From positions 310,001 to 374,000 of the forward strand of contig JADJAD010000004.1 in assembly GCA_016704465.1 (NCBI GenBank): a stretch of DNA of 64,000 nucleotides, in the 5' to 3' direction. Below, piece by piece: positions 10,805-19,708 of this stretch. This stretch comes from Gemmatimonadota bacterium (GTDB taxonomy: Bacteria; Gemmatimonadota; Gemmatimonadetes; Gemmatimonadales; Gemmatimonadaceae). Numbering within the stretch: position 1 is the first letter of the stretch; every line of letters begins with the position of its first letter. Below the pieces are notes generated by a model, which did no database searches, was not told where the DNA came from, and worked only from the letters and a program-made list of their open reading frames with translations. Both the position numbers and the translations under genes were made by a program.

Positions 10805-11149
10805 GTGGACCTCGACACGTATCAGGCGCACGCGGCCCGCACCGTCAACCCGGCGCTCGACACCCACGATCGCTTGCTGGATGCGGCCGCCGGCCTGGCC
10901 GAGGAGGCGGGAGAGATCCTCGGCACCATCCGCAAGCATCGCTTCCAGCAGCGCCCCCTCGATCGGGAGGACATCACCCGTGAGTTAGGCGACGCGCTCT
11001 GGTGCCTCGGTGTCGTCGCGGCCTCGCTCGAGATTTCGCTGAGTGAGGTAGCGCACGCCAACGTGGACAAGCTGCGCCGCCGGTACCCCGACGGGTTCAC
11101 ACCACACGCCGCCGCCCGCCGTGCGGACGAGGATCCCACCGCTCGATAG
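10805..11149 (+). CDS. MazG-like nucleotide pyrophosphohydrolase
   Basis: 114 residues, the size of a single MazG domain. It shows the family metal-binding helices: GLAEEAGEI (ExxE-type) and RELGDALWCLGVVA (ELGDxLW), followed by an N-V-D-K-L-x-R-R-Y stretch. The family hydrolyses nucleoside triphosphates to monophosphates and pyrophosphate, often as house-cleaning of damaged nucleotides; the substrate is not evident. GTG 10805 has GGAG about 10 bases upstream. It ends 19 bases before the convergent FNR gene. Divergent from the envelope operon and probably transcribed alone. Confidence 0.85.
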   Translation: MDLDTYQAHAARTVNPALDTHDRLLDAAAGLAEEAGEILGTIRKHRFQQRPLDREDITRELGDALWCLGVVAASLEISLSEVAHANVDKLRRRYPDGFTPHAAARRADEDPTAR

Positions 11150-11168
11150 CTGCCGCCGTCGCCGCCGC

Positions 11169-12188
11169 TCAGTCGTCGGTCTGCCCGAAGATTGCCATGT
11201 TGGACGAGTGCCCGGGGGCAACCTTCTTTTCCGGGTAGATCCAGTGCACGGCCTGATTCACCGCCGTCGCCGCCTCGCCAAAGCCCGCCGCGATCAGCTT
11301 GAGCTTGCCCGGGAACGTCGTGACGTCGCCCGCAGCATAGATCCCGGGGCGCCCGGTCTCCATCTGCGAGGTGACCACGATCTCGTCCTTCACGAGCGTC
11401 AACCCCCAGTTGGCCAGTTCGCCGAGGTCGCTGACGTAGCCGAGCATCGGGAGCACGGCGTCCACCACAACCTCACGCGTCGCCTTGGTCTTGGTTTCCC
11501 GCAGCACGACGCCGGTGAGCGTCTCGCCGTCGCTGACCACGTCGAGCAACTCGTGATAGGTGAAAATGTCCACCTTCCCTTCGTCTGCGAACCGGCGGAC
11601 GTCGGCGACGGTGGCGCCATGCGCCCGGAATCGGTCGCTGCGGTGCGCCAGCGTGACGTGCGTCGCCCTGCCAGTCAGTTGCTGGGCCCAGTCGAACGCC
11701 GAGTCGCCCCCGCCGATGATGATCACGCGCTTGCCGCGATAGCGCTCGGGATCCAGGACCACGTCATCGACCCCGCGCCCATACCACGGTGCGGCACACG
11801 CCTGCGGAAGGCGGCGCGGCGAGAACGCACCGATCCCGGCCGCAATTACGATCGAGCGCGACGGAAAGTCCCCCGTCGAGGTCCGCAACACGAAGTGCCC
11901 GTCACCCTGCTCGAGCCCGATCACTTCCTGGTTCAGGTGCTCCGTCCCGCCGAACTGGCGCGACTGCTCAACGAGCGCAGCGACGAGGTCCTTGGCCAGG
12001 ATCTTGGGAAAGCCCGCCACGTCGAAGATGTACTTCTCGGGATACAACGCCGTCAGCTGTCCGCCAAGCTGGGGGAGCGCATCGATGATCTGGGCGGTGG
12101 CGCCGCGCATGCCGGCGTAGAACCGGGCGAAAAGGCCGGTGGGGCCGCCGCCGATGATCGTGATGTCGACAAGGTCATGGGTTGTCAT
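11169..12188 (-). CDS. ferredoxin/flavodoxin-NADP+ reductase, TrxR-like type 2
   Basis: 339 residues, the usual length of homodimeric thioredoxin-reductase-like FNRs. The FAD site IIGGGPTGL is at the N-terminus, the NADPH site IIGGGDSAFDWA is mid-protein, and a YAAGDVTTFPGK segment binds FAD near the C-terminus. The thioredoxin-reductase redox CxxC is absent, which separates it from TrxR. It transfers electrons between NADPH and ferredoxin or flavodoxin in the cytoplasm. ATG 12188 is chosen (MTTHDLVDIT); an in-frame GTG at 12221 would add 11 residues. Convergent with the MazG-like gene and divergent from the cobalamin adenosyltransferase gene. Confidence 0.87.
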   Translation of the reverse strand: MTTHDLVDITIIGGGPTGLFARFYAGMRGATAQIIDALPQLGGQLTALYPEKYIFDVAGFPKILAKDLVAALVEQSRQFGGTEHLNQEVIGLEQGDGHFVLRTSTGDFPSRSIVIAAGIGAFSPRRLPQACAAPWYGRGVDDVVLDPERYRGKRVIIIGGGDSAFDWAQQLTGRATHVTLAHRSDRFRAHGATVADVRRFADEGKVDIFTYHELLDVVSDGETLTGVVLRETKTKATREVVVDAVLPMLGYVSDLGELANWGLTLVKDEIVVTSQMETGRPGIYAAGDVTTFPGKLKLIAAGFGEAATAVNQAVHWIYPEKKVAPGHSSNMAIFGQTDD

Positions 12189-12327
12189 GCGCAGAAAGTA
12201 ATCGAACTCGGGATGCGCCACCGGCTTCGGCGCGGCAGACGCGACGCGCCACCGATGGGTCCGAATCCACGGCGGGCGGCCACGGTTCGCCTCGTATTCC
12301 AGTCCCCTCGCCGCCTAGATTGTGGGC

Positions 12328-12878
12328 ATGACTCTCAAGATCTACACCAAGACTGGCGACGACGGCCAGACCGCCCTGTTTGGCGGCGGGCGGGTAGAAA
12401 AGGATCACCCGCGAGTCGAAGCCTACGGCGACGTGGACGAGTTGAACGCCTGCCTCGGCATGGCCCGCTCCGTCGAGATGATGCCGCGCATCGACGAGGT
12501 CCTCGCGCCGGTCCAGCGCGACCTCTTCTCCATCGGCGCCCTGCTGGCGACCCCGGATCGCGACAAGATGCGCGAGCAGCTGGTCAAGGCGCGCATCGAC
12601 GACGAGCGCATCGCCGAGCTGGAACACGCCATCGACGACTGCGAGCGCGAACTGGATCCGCTGCGGTCGTTCATCCTGCCCGGAGGAACGCCGAAGTCGT
12701 CGGCGCTGCACGTCGCGCGTACCGTATGCCGTCGAGCCGAGCGACGCGTCGTCTCCCTGCAGCACGAGACTGGCCTGCCCGAACTCGTCATCATCTACCT
12801 GAATCGCCTCTCCGACCTGCTCTTCGTGCTCGCCCGCGTGGCGAACAAGCGCGCGGGGCTGGCGAGGTCACATGGTAG
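12328..12878 (+). CDS. PduO-type cob(I)alamin adenosyltransferase, C-terminus frameshifted
   Basis: The N-terminus IYTKTGDDGQTALFGG is the ATP-binding signature of PduO/ATR enzymes, and RTVCRRAERRVV plus YLNRLSDLLFVLARVAN close the domain. The enzyme converts cob(I)alamin and ATP to adenosylcobalamin. As printed the frame runs on to 13218, deep inside aroB, adding about 110 residues with no homology. Restoring one base near 12861-12866 gives the natural ending GLAEVTW and TAG 12876-12878, overlapping the aroB ATG (12872). I therefore give the repaired end. ATG 12328 follows an in-frame GTG at 12322. Overlap with aroB implies a two-gene unit. Confidence 0.85.
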
Positions 12879-14044
12879 CAGGGCAGGACAATCCCGATCG
12901 ACCGCCCGACACCGGGGAGTGGATGCACATATATCCGCCGCCGCCGCGCAGCCGAGTGATCACGCTGTTCCACCACGGCGCGCATGTGCGGCCGTGGCTA
13001 CTGAACTACCTCGGGCCCCTGCTCGAGAAGCTCGTCTCGGCGCACACGCTGGTCGTCATCACCGACGAAGAGGTGGCGAAGCCGTACCTGCCGACAATCA
13101 TCGAGTCGCTTCAGAACTGGAATCCCGGCGCACGGACGCTCTCGCGCGCCATCCCCTCGGGGGAGCGTCACAAGACGCGCGACACCTGGGCAGCGCTCAC
13201 CGATTGGATGCTGGCTGAGCGGTGCGGGCGTGACACGGCGGTCGTGGCCCTCGGCGGCGGCGTCGTCGGCGACGTGGCGGGTTTCGTGGCCGCCACCTTC
13301 ATGCGCGGCGTCCCGTTCGTGCAGTGCCCGACCTCGCTCCTCGCCATGGTCGACGCCTCGGTCGGTGGCAAGGTCGGCGTCGATACTCCGGCCGGGAAGA
13401 ACCTCGTCGGTGCGTTCCACCAGCCGACGGCGGTGCTCGTCGATCCCACGGTTCTGCGGACGCTCCCCCCGAGCCATCGCCGGGCGGGGCTTGCCGAGGT
13501 GCTCAAGCATGGGATTGTCGCCGACGCCGCATATCTCGACCAGGCCGTCGCCATCGGCCCAGGGCTGGTGGACGGGACGACGACCGAATGGGACGGCGCC
13601 GAGCTGGTCGATCTCATCGCACGAAGCATCGAGATCAAGGCCGAGGTCGTGAAACAGGATGAGCGCGAGGCGGGAATTCGTCAGATTCTCAACTTCGGGC
13701 ACACGATCGGGCATGCCATCGAGGCCGAGAGCGACTACACGCTCTTGCATGGCGATGCGATCTCGACGGGGATGGTGCTGGAGAGCACCCTCGCCGAGCG
13801 GATCGGCATTGCCGAACCGGGGACAAGCGCAGCGGTGGCGCGGGCCTTGGCCGCGGTCGGCCTGCCGACGACACTTCCCGACGGCATGTCGCCCGACGCG
13901 CTCGTCGAGCGAATGCGCGCTGACAAAAAAGCACGCGCCTGGCGCTTCATGCTCGCCCTGCCTCGGCGGGTGGGCGAGATGGCGACCGATGCCGGCGGCT
14001 ACGGCATCACGGTGGACGAAACTGACCTGCGAGCGGTGCTGTAG
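12872..14044 (+). CDS. aroB: 3-dehydroquinate synthase
   Basis: 390 residues, slightly longer than the usual 340-370. NAD-binding and metal-site motifs are intact: GGGVVGDVAGFVAATFMRG, TSLLAMVDASVGGK, GLAEVLKHGI, LNFGHTIGHAIE and LLHGDAIS. It converts DAHP to 3-dehydroquinate in the shikimate pathway. ATG 12872 overlaps the repaired end of the adenosyltransferase gene; a later ATG at 12923 (MHIYPPPP) would remove a poorly conserved 17-residue leader and may be the true start. No other aro gene is adjacent. Confidence 0.93.
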   Translation: MVAGQDNPDRPPDTGEWMHIYPPPPRSRVITLFHHGAHVRPWLLNYLGPLLEKLVSAHTLVVITDEEVAKPYLPTIIESLQNWNPGARTLSRAIPSGERHKTRDTWAALTDWMLAERCGRDTAVVALGGGVVGDVAGFVAATFMRGVPFVQCPTSLLAMVDASVGGKVGVDTPAGKNLVGAFHQPTAVLVDPTVLRTLPPSHRRAGLAEVLKHGIVADAAYLDQAVAIGPGLVDGTTTEWDGAELVDLIARSIEIKAEVVKQDEREAGIRQILNFGHTIGHAIEAESDYTLLHGDAISTGMVLESTLAERIGIAEPGTSAAVARALAAVGLPTTLPDGMSPDALVERMRADKKARAWRFMLALPRRVGEMATDAGGYGITVDETDLRAVL

Positions 14045-14159
14045 TGGCAGCCATGGCTGGCCCGTGCCACGCGCCGCCGATCGACCGGCCGACCTTCGCG
14101 GGGCAGCACCCTCCCGCATCCGCTCGTCGCCCCAGGACCCTTTGCCCGTTGGTGGTACC

Positions 14160-14330
14160 ATGACTGCACGAGGAGCCGCGATGCTGGGGATGATCTTGTT
14201 CATCCTCCTGTTGTCATTCGGGTCGTACCTGCTCGAGGTGCCGATGGCGGTTGTCCTGATCGCGGCGGTCTTTTCGATCAGCGTCATTCTCTGGGTCGGG
14301 ACCCGGGGCGGTCCGCCCGAGCACCGCTGA
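14160..14330 (+). CDS. small two-helix membrane protein of unknown function
   Basis: 56 residues. Two hydrophobic helices are evident (about residues 9-25 and 29-50) with a short polar C-terminal tail, RGGPPEHR. ATG 14160 has a purine-rich GGTGGT just upstream. I do not recognise the family. It lies 115 bases after aroB and 266 bases before the sigma factor gene. The strong hydrophobic pattern on this strand supports it being real, but its size leaves doubt. Confidence 0.5.
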   Translation: MTARGAAMLGMILFILLLSFGSYLLEVPMAVVLIAAVFSISVILWVGTRGGPPEHR

Positions 14331-14415
14331 CCGCTCGATTTCGGCGTGTGTTCGGTTCCCGAGGCACGCCGGGCTGAGGGATTGCGTACACACCTGCTCA
14401 CAATCCTGCGCGCCG

Positions 14416-14444
14416 TTGCGAGTGACAAAGCATTGCTACATAAT
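14416..14444 (+). promoter_or_regulatory. candidate promoter P1 upstream of the sigma factor gene
   Basis: TTGCGA (14416-14421), 17-base spacer, CATAAT (14439-14444). It lies about 150 bases before the sigma factor ATG, in a visibly AT-richer patch of the intergenic region. Confidence 0.4.
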
Positions 14445-14495
14445 CAGATAGGACGTTGGCGCGGCGCGGGTGTGTTCTGGCACCAAAATTGGCTG

Positions 14496-14524
14496 TTGAC
14501 GCGTCATTGTCGCTTTCTTATCGT
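14496..14524 (+). promoter_or_regulatory. candidate promoter P2 upstream of the sigma factor gene
   Basis: TTGACG (14496-14501), 17-base spacer, TATCGT (14519-14524). Initiation would fall near 14531, giving a leader of about 65 bases to ATG 14597. Tandem promoters are common for principal sigma factors; this is motif-based only. Confidence 0.45.
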
Positions 14525-14596
14525 GGCCGCCCGTTCTGCAGGACACCTCGCGAGCGACTGTCGCTCGACGTGCCACATAGACGGTTAGGGGCGTGT

Positions 14597-15498
14597 ATGC
14601 AGCAAGTGACCGAGAGCAGGCCGAAAGGAACCAAGTCGTTCATCCGTTCCTCCCCCTCCACCGCTTTCGATCAGTACCTACAGGACATCCAGAAGCTTCC
14701 GCTGATAACCGATCCGGCCGAAGAACGTCGGCTGGCCCGGCTCGCGCAGCAGGGCGATGAGAAGGCGGCGGAACGTCTGGTCACGGCGAACCTGCGATTC
14801 GTCATCTCGTATGTGAAGAAGTATCAGGGGCATGGGCTCGATCTCAGCGAGCTGGTCGCGATCGGCAACGAGGGGCTGCTCAAGGCGGTCCGAAAGTTCG
14901 ATCCGGACCAAGGCGTCAAGTTCATCTCGTACGCCGTGTGGTGGGTTCGTCAGGCCGTCCTCAAGGCGCTCGCCGAGCAGACCCGATCCGTCCGAATCCC
15001 GCTTAACCAGAACTCCCAGCTCATCCGTCTCTCACGCGCAGAGACCATCCTCGGCCAGGTGCTGCGCCGAGATCCCACCGACGACGAAATTGCCCGCCTC
15101 ATCGGTGAGACCCCCGAAACCGTCCGATCGTCCCGGCAGATGTCGGCGACCGAGGTCTCGCTCGATGCCCCGATCGATCGCAGTGACCGGGATGCATCGA
15201 CGCTCGGCGAGCGCTTCGCTGGCGTAGACGGGGCCGAGATCGAGGAGGTGACGGACTACAAGCTCATGCGGGAGTTCATCGAGCGCGTATTTCGGAAGTA
15301 TCTCACCCCCGCGAGCGCAAGATTCTCTACCTGTACTACGGGTTGGAGGAAGGCTCCGAGGCGATGACGCTCGAGCGTATCGGTGCCCTCATGGGCGTCA
15401 CCCGCGAGCGCATTCGCCAGATCCGCGAGCGCGCGTTCGAGAAGCTCCGCGAATCGCCAGACGGACGCGCCCTGGCCGGGTTCTGGTCCGTGGCCTGA
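14597..15498 (+). CDS. rpoD: principal-type sigma-70 factor (RpoD/SigA-like), frame broken by a C-run deletion
   Basis: About 300 residues when repaired. Region 1.2 (FDQYLQDIQKLPLIT), region 2 (ANLRFVISYVKKYQ, DLSELVAIGNEGLLKAVRKF, the -10-binding FISYAVWWVRQAVLKAL) and region 3 are intact; region 1.1 is absent, as in many short primary sigmas. The frame breaks at the C5 run 15308-15312 in region 4. One extra C restores LTPRERKILYLYYGLEEGS and the -35-binding helix VTRERIRQIRERAFEKLRES, ending at TGA 15496-15498. Unrepaired, the protein loses region 4.2 and could not read -35 elements. Since a housekeeping sigma cannot plausibly lack this, sequencing error is the best explanation. Followed by a strong terminator. 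Confidence 0.9.
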
Positions 15499-15533
15499 TC
15501 GGGTCGCAGGCTGCGAGTGGCACACGGGGCGAG

Positions 15534-15564
15534 GCGGCCGGGACCAGGTCCCGGCCGCTTTCTT
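15534..15564 (+). terminator. strong intrinsic terminator after the sigma factor gene
   Basis: A perfect 11-bp stem (left arm 15534-15544, right arm 15548-15558, loop CAG) is followed directly by TTTCTT. It begins 36 bases after the repaired sigma factor stop. Confidence 0.92.
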
Positions 15565-15694
15565 GTCCCCATGGGTCTCCTGGCCCGACTCCCCGTGCCA
15601 GTGAACGCTGCCGCGCCTTATACTGTGCTGGCGTGAACCGCATTGGGGCGGGTGCCTCGTGCTCTTGCCGGTCGTGAGCAGGGAGAGTTCGTCA

Positions 15695-16117
15695 ATGAAC
15701 AAAGAGGTCGCCGGTCCGAGTCGTCGAGTCCTTATCGTCGACGATGAGATCACCATCCGGATCGCCCTTCGACGTTTCTTCGTGCGCCTGGGATGGACGG
15801 TCGAAGAAGCTGCGAACGGAGAGGCGGCGCTCGACCAGCTGGAAACCGACGCATCACAGGACCTGGTCCCCCGCTTTTCCGTCGTCGTTTCCGACCTCCG
15901 CATGCCCGGGGTCAACGGCATGGAAATGTACGACCGCCTCAAGTCGCGCCATCCCGACGTGATCCGTCGACTGATCTTCTCGACCGGCGATCTCGTCAGC
16001 GAAGAGGCGGCGACGTTCGTGCGGTCGACCGACTGCGTGGTGCTGCAGAAGCCGTTCGAACTCGCGACGCTGCGGGAGATGGTGGAACGCGTTGTCGAGG
16101 AGAACGGCGAGCGCTGA
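15695..16117 (+). CDS. single-domain response regulator (receiver only)
   Basis: 140 residues forming one receiver domain. The acidic pair is in RVLIVDDEITIR, the phospho-acceptor Asp in VVVSDLRMPGVNGMEMYD, the conserved Ser/Thr in LIFSTGD, and the lysine in VVLQKPFE. There is no output domain, so it acts by protein-protein contact or in a phosphorelay. ATG 15695 has GGGAGAG at 15681-15687; an upstream in-frame start at 15659 lacks this. It is isolated by the terminator on its left. No kinase is adjacent. Confidence 0.9.
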   Translation: MNKEVAGPSRRVLIVDDEITIRIALRRFFVRLGWTVEEAANGEAALDQLETDASQDLVPRFSVVVSDLRMPGVNGMEMYDRLKSRHPDVIRRLIFSTGDLVSEEAATFVRSTDCVVLQKPFELATLREMVERVVEENGER

Positions 16118-16230
16118 ACGTGTCGCTCACTGCCGCCGGCCGGGCGCGAGCCACCGCGACAGTGACCGTGGCGTCGCCCATTTTTCCGATTTCGCTCACT
16201 CGGCGCGCGGTGGTAAGATCCCCGGAGCGT

Positions 16231-16902
16231 ATGCCGTCCACGTATCGCCTCCCCATCTTCCCTATCCCCCTCGTCCTCCTCCCTCGGGCGGTGCAGGCGC
16301 TGCACATCTTCGAGCCGCGATATCGCCAACTGCTCACCGACTGTCGGACCGGCGCAATGGAATTCGGAATCGTCTGCCGGACGCCCGATGTGGCCGAGCG
16401 CGAGATCCCGCCGGGTACGGCGGGGTGTGTCGCTCGCATCGACTCCTCACAATCGCTCCCCGACGGTCGATCCAACGTCCTGGTGACGGGCGCCGCGCGG
16501 TTCACGCTCGTAAACTTCGTGGACGATCCCGCGCCATATCACGTCGCACTGGTGGAACCGTTCGACGATGAGCCGCTCGAGCCGCACGGGGCGACCGGGA
16601 CCGGCGCGCTGTCCGAGCGCCTGCGCGAACTCTTCGCGCGCGTCGGTCGATCGGCGCGGGCACTGCAGGACGACGCAGCGCCGCTCCCCGTGTTGCCGGA
16701 CGTAGCCGCCGACCTGGCATTCGTCATTGCCACGCACATCGACCTCGACCTGGCCGACAAGCAGCGCCTGCTGGCGTCGCGCTCCCCGCTCGATCGGCTG
16801 CGGCAGCTGGACGAGGCGTTGGCACCGATCGTGGAGTCGATCGAGGAGCGGGCAAGCATCCACGTCCGCGCAAAATCGAATGGTCATGGCACGCATGCGT
16901 GA
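16231..16902 (+). CDS. LON substrate-binding (ATP-dependent protease N-terminal) domain protein
   Basis: 223 residues. The N-terminus has the LON-domain pattern PIFPIPLVLLP followed by LHIFEPRYRQL, and a later GTAGCVARI segment. There is no ATPase or Ser-Lys protease part, so this is the stand-alone LON-N family rather than Lon protease. Its molecular role is poorly known; substrate or adaptor binding is inferred from the domain. ATG 16231 follows GGAG by 4 bases. It ends 36 bases before glcD, so it may be co-transcribed with the glycolate oxidase operon. Confidence 0.85.
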   Translation: MPSTYRLPIFPIPLVLLPRAVQALHIFEPRYRQLLTDCRTGAMEFGIVCRTPDVAEREIPPGTAGCVARIDSSQSLPDGRSNVLVTGAARFTLVNFVDDPAPYHVALVEPFDDEPLEPHGATGTGALSERLRELFARVGRSARALQDDAAPLPVLPDVAADLAFVIATHIDLDLADKQRLLASRSPLDRLRQLDEALAPIVESIEERASIHVRAKSNGHGTHA

Positions 16903-16938
16903 GCACAGCGTCGCCTCCATCGACGATCCGGGTACACG

Positions 16939-18363
16939 ATGGCGATGACGCGCGATGCGTTGGTGCAGGCGCTGGCCGCGATCGTCGGAGTGCGACAGGT
17001 GCTCCAACGCCCGAGCGAACTGCTCGTGTACGCGAGCGACGGCCTCCCCGGCTACCGCAAGCAGCCGTCGCTCGCCGTCTTTCCGCGCTCGCGTGATGAG
17101 GTGGTGGCGGTCGTTCGGTTGCTCGCGCGCGAACGCATGGCCTTCGTGCCGCGCGGTGCGGGAACCGGCCTCTCGGGTGGGGCGCTCGCCGACGGCGTGG
17201 TGCTGCTTGGTCTCAACCGCCTCACCCGTGTCCTTTCGATCGATGCCGAGAATCGGCTGGCGGTCGTCGAGCCTGGGGTCGTCAACGTGCACCTGACGAG
17301 GGCAGTGGCACCGCTTGGCCTGCACTACGCCCCCGATCCCTCGAGCCAGGCAGCGTGCACGATTGGCGGAAACGTGGCCGAGAATGCCGGGGGGCCGCAT
17401 TGCCTCAAGTACGGGGTCACGCTGAATCACGTCGTCGCTCTCACCGTCATCCTTCCCGACGGGGAGATCGTGACGCTCGGCAGCAGCGACGGGGAGGTGG
17501 ATGGCTACGACCTCCTCGGGGCGTTCGTCGGAAGCGAGGGGTGCTTCGGTGTCGCCCTCGACGCAACGGTGCGCCTCACGCGGAATCCGCAGGCGGTGCG
17601 TACGCTGCTGGCCGACTTCACGAGCCTCGACGCGGCGGCCTGTGCAACGTCGGCGATCATTGCGGCCGGCATCGTCCCCGCAGCGCTCGAGATGATGGAC
17701 CAGCCGACGATTCGCGCCGTCGAGGCCTCGATCTACGCTGCGGGCTATCCGGTGGACGCGGCGGCAGTGCTGCTCATCGAGATCGATGGATTGCAGGCCG
17801 GGATCGACGAGGACGTCGTGCGCTTGCAGGCCATCTGCCTCGAGGGTGGGGCGCGCGAGGTGCGCGTGGCTCGCGACGAGCAGGAGCGGACGCGCCTCTG
17901 GCAGGGACGCAAGAAGGCGTTCGGGGCCATGGGGCGCGTTTCGTCGCACCTCGTTGTGCAGGATGCGGTGATCCCGCGGACGCGACTCCCCGACGTCCTG
18001 CGGTCGATCGCGGCCATCGGCGAGCGCGAGGGGCTGACGGTGTGCAACGTCTTTCATGCCGGCGATGGCAACCTGCATCCCAACATCCCGTACAACGCGA
18101 ACGACCCCGACGAGAGCGCGCGCGTGCATCGCGCCATGCAAGCGATCATGCAGACCTGCGTCGACGCCGGCGGAAGCGTGACCGGGGAGCACGGGATCGG
18201 GCTCGACAAGCTGGACTACATGTCGCTCATCTTCTCGCCCGAGTCACTCGACGCCATGTGCCGGTTGCGCGCAGTTTTCGATCCCGACCAGCGGGCGAAT
18301 CCCGGCAAGGTCGTCCCGATCCACGCGTGCCGGGAGTGGAGCCAGACGGCGGTGCTGCGATGA
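16939..18363 (+). CDS. glcD: glycolate oxidase, FAD-linked catalytic subunit GlcD
   Basis: 474 residues, normal for GlcD. The FAD-binding PCMH motif PRGAGTGLSGGAL is at about residues 71-83, CTIGGNVAENAGGPHCLKYG at about 139-158, and the C-terminal oxidase half carries FHAGDGNLHPNI and GEHGIGLDKL. It oxidises glycolate to glyoxylate and passes electrons through GlcE and GlcF to the respiratory chain at the membrane. ATG 16939 (MAMTRD) is chosen; the second ATG is two codons later. glcE starts 25 bases downstream. Confidence 0.95.
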   Translation: MAMTRDALVQALAAIVGVRQVLQRPSELLVYASDGLPGYRKQPSLAVFPRSRDEVVAVVRLLARERMAFVPRGAGTGLSGGALADGVVLLGLNRLTRVLSIDAENRLAVVEPGVVNVHLTRAVAPLGLHYAPDPSSQAACTIGGNVAENAGGPHCLKYGVTLNHVVALTVILPDGEIVTLGSSDGEVDGYDLLGAFVGSEGCFGVALDATVRLTRNPQAVRTLLADFTSLDAAACATSAIIAAGIVPAALEMMDQPTIRAVEASIYAAGYPVDAAAVLLIEIDGLQAGIDEDVVRLQAICLEGGAREVRVARDEQERTRLWQGRKKAFGAMGRVSSHLVVQDAVIPRTRLPDVLRSIAAIGEREGLTVCNVFHAGDGNLHPNIPYNANDPDESARVHRAMQAIMQTCVDAGGSVTGEHGIGLDKLDYMSLIFSPESLDAMCRLRAVFDPDQRANPGKVVPIHACREWSQTAVLR

Positions 18364-18388
18364 TGCGGATGGGGAGGGGAACGAAACG

Positions 18389-19708
18389 ATGAAGGAGGTC
18401 TCGCCGTCCGGTGCGATTCATGGATTGGGGGGGGCCCCCGCGCCGGTCGGCGCGGTGTCCAGTGCGCCCCTGGCCAGTGCGCCCCTGTCCAGTGCGCCCC
18501 TGTCCGCGTCGCCCGCGCCGACGGCGGTACCCGCCGGACCGTTCGACAAAGCGGCGACGCCCGTGTGGCTCGCCCACAACACGGGCGCAGTCGCCGACGC
18601 CATTCGCGAGGCCGGAAGCGCACGCGTCGCGCTTCGCGTCCGTGCCGGTGGCGGTTGGCTCGATGCCGGTCGCCCCGTAACCAACGCGACGCATGTGCTC
18701 GACGTCGGCGCACTGCGAGGGATCGTCGAGTACACGCCTGGCGACCTGACGCTCACCGCCCGAGCGGGCACGACACTCGCCGAGATCGACGACGCCACGC
18801 GTCCGCACGGCCAGTGGCTCCCCCTCGACCCGCACGGGGCACCCGCCGACACGTTGGGCGCCACGCTCGCGACCGCCTCGTGCGGTCCGCTCGGCGCGTC
18901 GCTCGGCTTGCCACGGGATCTCGCCCTCGGCGTGGAATTCGTGGACGGACGCGGAACCGTGGTGCGAGGCGGCGGTCGCGTGGTAAAGAACGTCGCCGGC
19001 TTCGACCTCGTGCGCCTGACGGTCGGCGCGTGGGGAACGCTCGGCGTGATCACCGAGGCCACCGTTCGCTTGCGCGCGCGCCCCGATCACTGCGCTACAC
19101 TCGCCGTGGAAGCCCCCGGCGACCAGCACGCACTCGCCCGGTTGCTGCGGGCGCTACGCGAGGGACCGCTGACCCCCATCGCCACCGAGCTGCTGGATGC
19201 AACACTCAGCGCAGCGCTCGGCGCGACTGCCGGCGATGCCGACGCGGTCGTCATTCGACTCGTCGGCAACGCCACGAGTGTCGCCGCGCAACGGCGCCAC
19301 GTCATGTCGCTGGCCCGCACCGTTGAGCTGCCCGACACGGTGTGGGACGCGCTGCGTCGCGTCCTTCCGGCGGGAGCAGCCAGCGTGCGCGTCTCTCACC
19401 GCCCGGAAAGGCTCGCCGTCCTCTGGCACGACCTGGCCACCCGGACGCGCGATATTCCTGGCTGCCTTCGTCATGCCACCGTCGAGCGCGGCGTTGCGCG
19501 ATGCGCCGTTCCGGCCGGACATGCCGAGGCGCTGACCGAAGTGCTGCCGGCGCTCGTCTCGTCGTGGCGCGTCGTCGGTGAGGTGCTCGCGCCCAGCGCC
19601 TGGTCGGTCCTCCAGCCGGCCGGCAGCGATCGACTGTCGCGCGGCGTGCGCGCGGCATTCGATGAATTGCATCTGCTGAATCCGGGACTGATGGACGCCA
19701 CCACATGA
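18389..19708 (+). CDS. glcE: glycolate oxidase, FAD-binding subunit GlcE
   Basis: 439 residues, longer than typical GlcE (about 350-400) because of an Ala/Pro/Ser-rich N-terminal leader of about 50 residues. The PCMH FAD fold is shown by LGATLATASCGPLGASLG and GRVVKNVAGFDLVRLTVGAW; the catalytic half of GlcD is absent. The leader is encoded by a G8 run (18427-18434) and a three-copy 15-bp tandem repeat (18457-18501), both prone to slippage. GGGAGGGG about 9 bases upstream supports ATG 18389. The stop overlaps the glcF start in an ATGA. Confidence 0.93.
   Translation: MKEVSPSGAIHGLGGAPAPVGAVSSAPLASAPLSSAPLSASPAPTAVPAGPFDKAATPVWLAHNTGAVADAIREAGSARVALRVRAGGGWLDAGRPVTNATHVLDVGALRGIVEYTPGDLTLTARAGTTLAEIDDATRPHGQWLPLDPHGAPADTLGATLATASCGPLGASLGLPRDLALGVEFVDGRGTVVRGGGRVVKNVAGFDLVRLTVGAWGTLGVITEATVRLRARPDHCATLAVEAPGDQHALARLLRALREGPLTPIATELLDATLSAALGATAGDADAVVIRLVGNATSVAAQRRHVMSLARTVELPDTVWDALRRVLPAGAASVRVSHRPERLAVLWHDLATRTRDIPGCLRHATVERGVARCAVPAGHAEALTEVLPALVSSWRVVGEVLAPSAWSVLQPAGSDRLSRGVRAAFDELHLLNPGLMDATT
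18457..18501 (+). repeat. three-copy 15-bp in-frame tandem repeat inside glcE
   Basis: Units begin at 18457, 18472 and 18487 and read GTCCAGTGCGCCCCT with one T/G change in the second copy. Each encodes Ser-(Ser/Ala)-Ala-Pro-Leu-type residues in the GlcE leader. The length is a multiple of three, so copy changes keep frame. Confidence 0.9.

Noticed and set aside
12328..13218. Cobalamin adenosyltransferase with a 110-residue C-terminal extension
   Set aside because: The extension is aroB read in the wrong frame; one missing base explains it.
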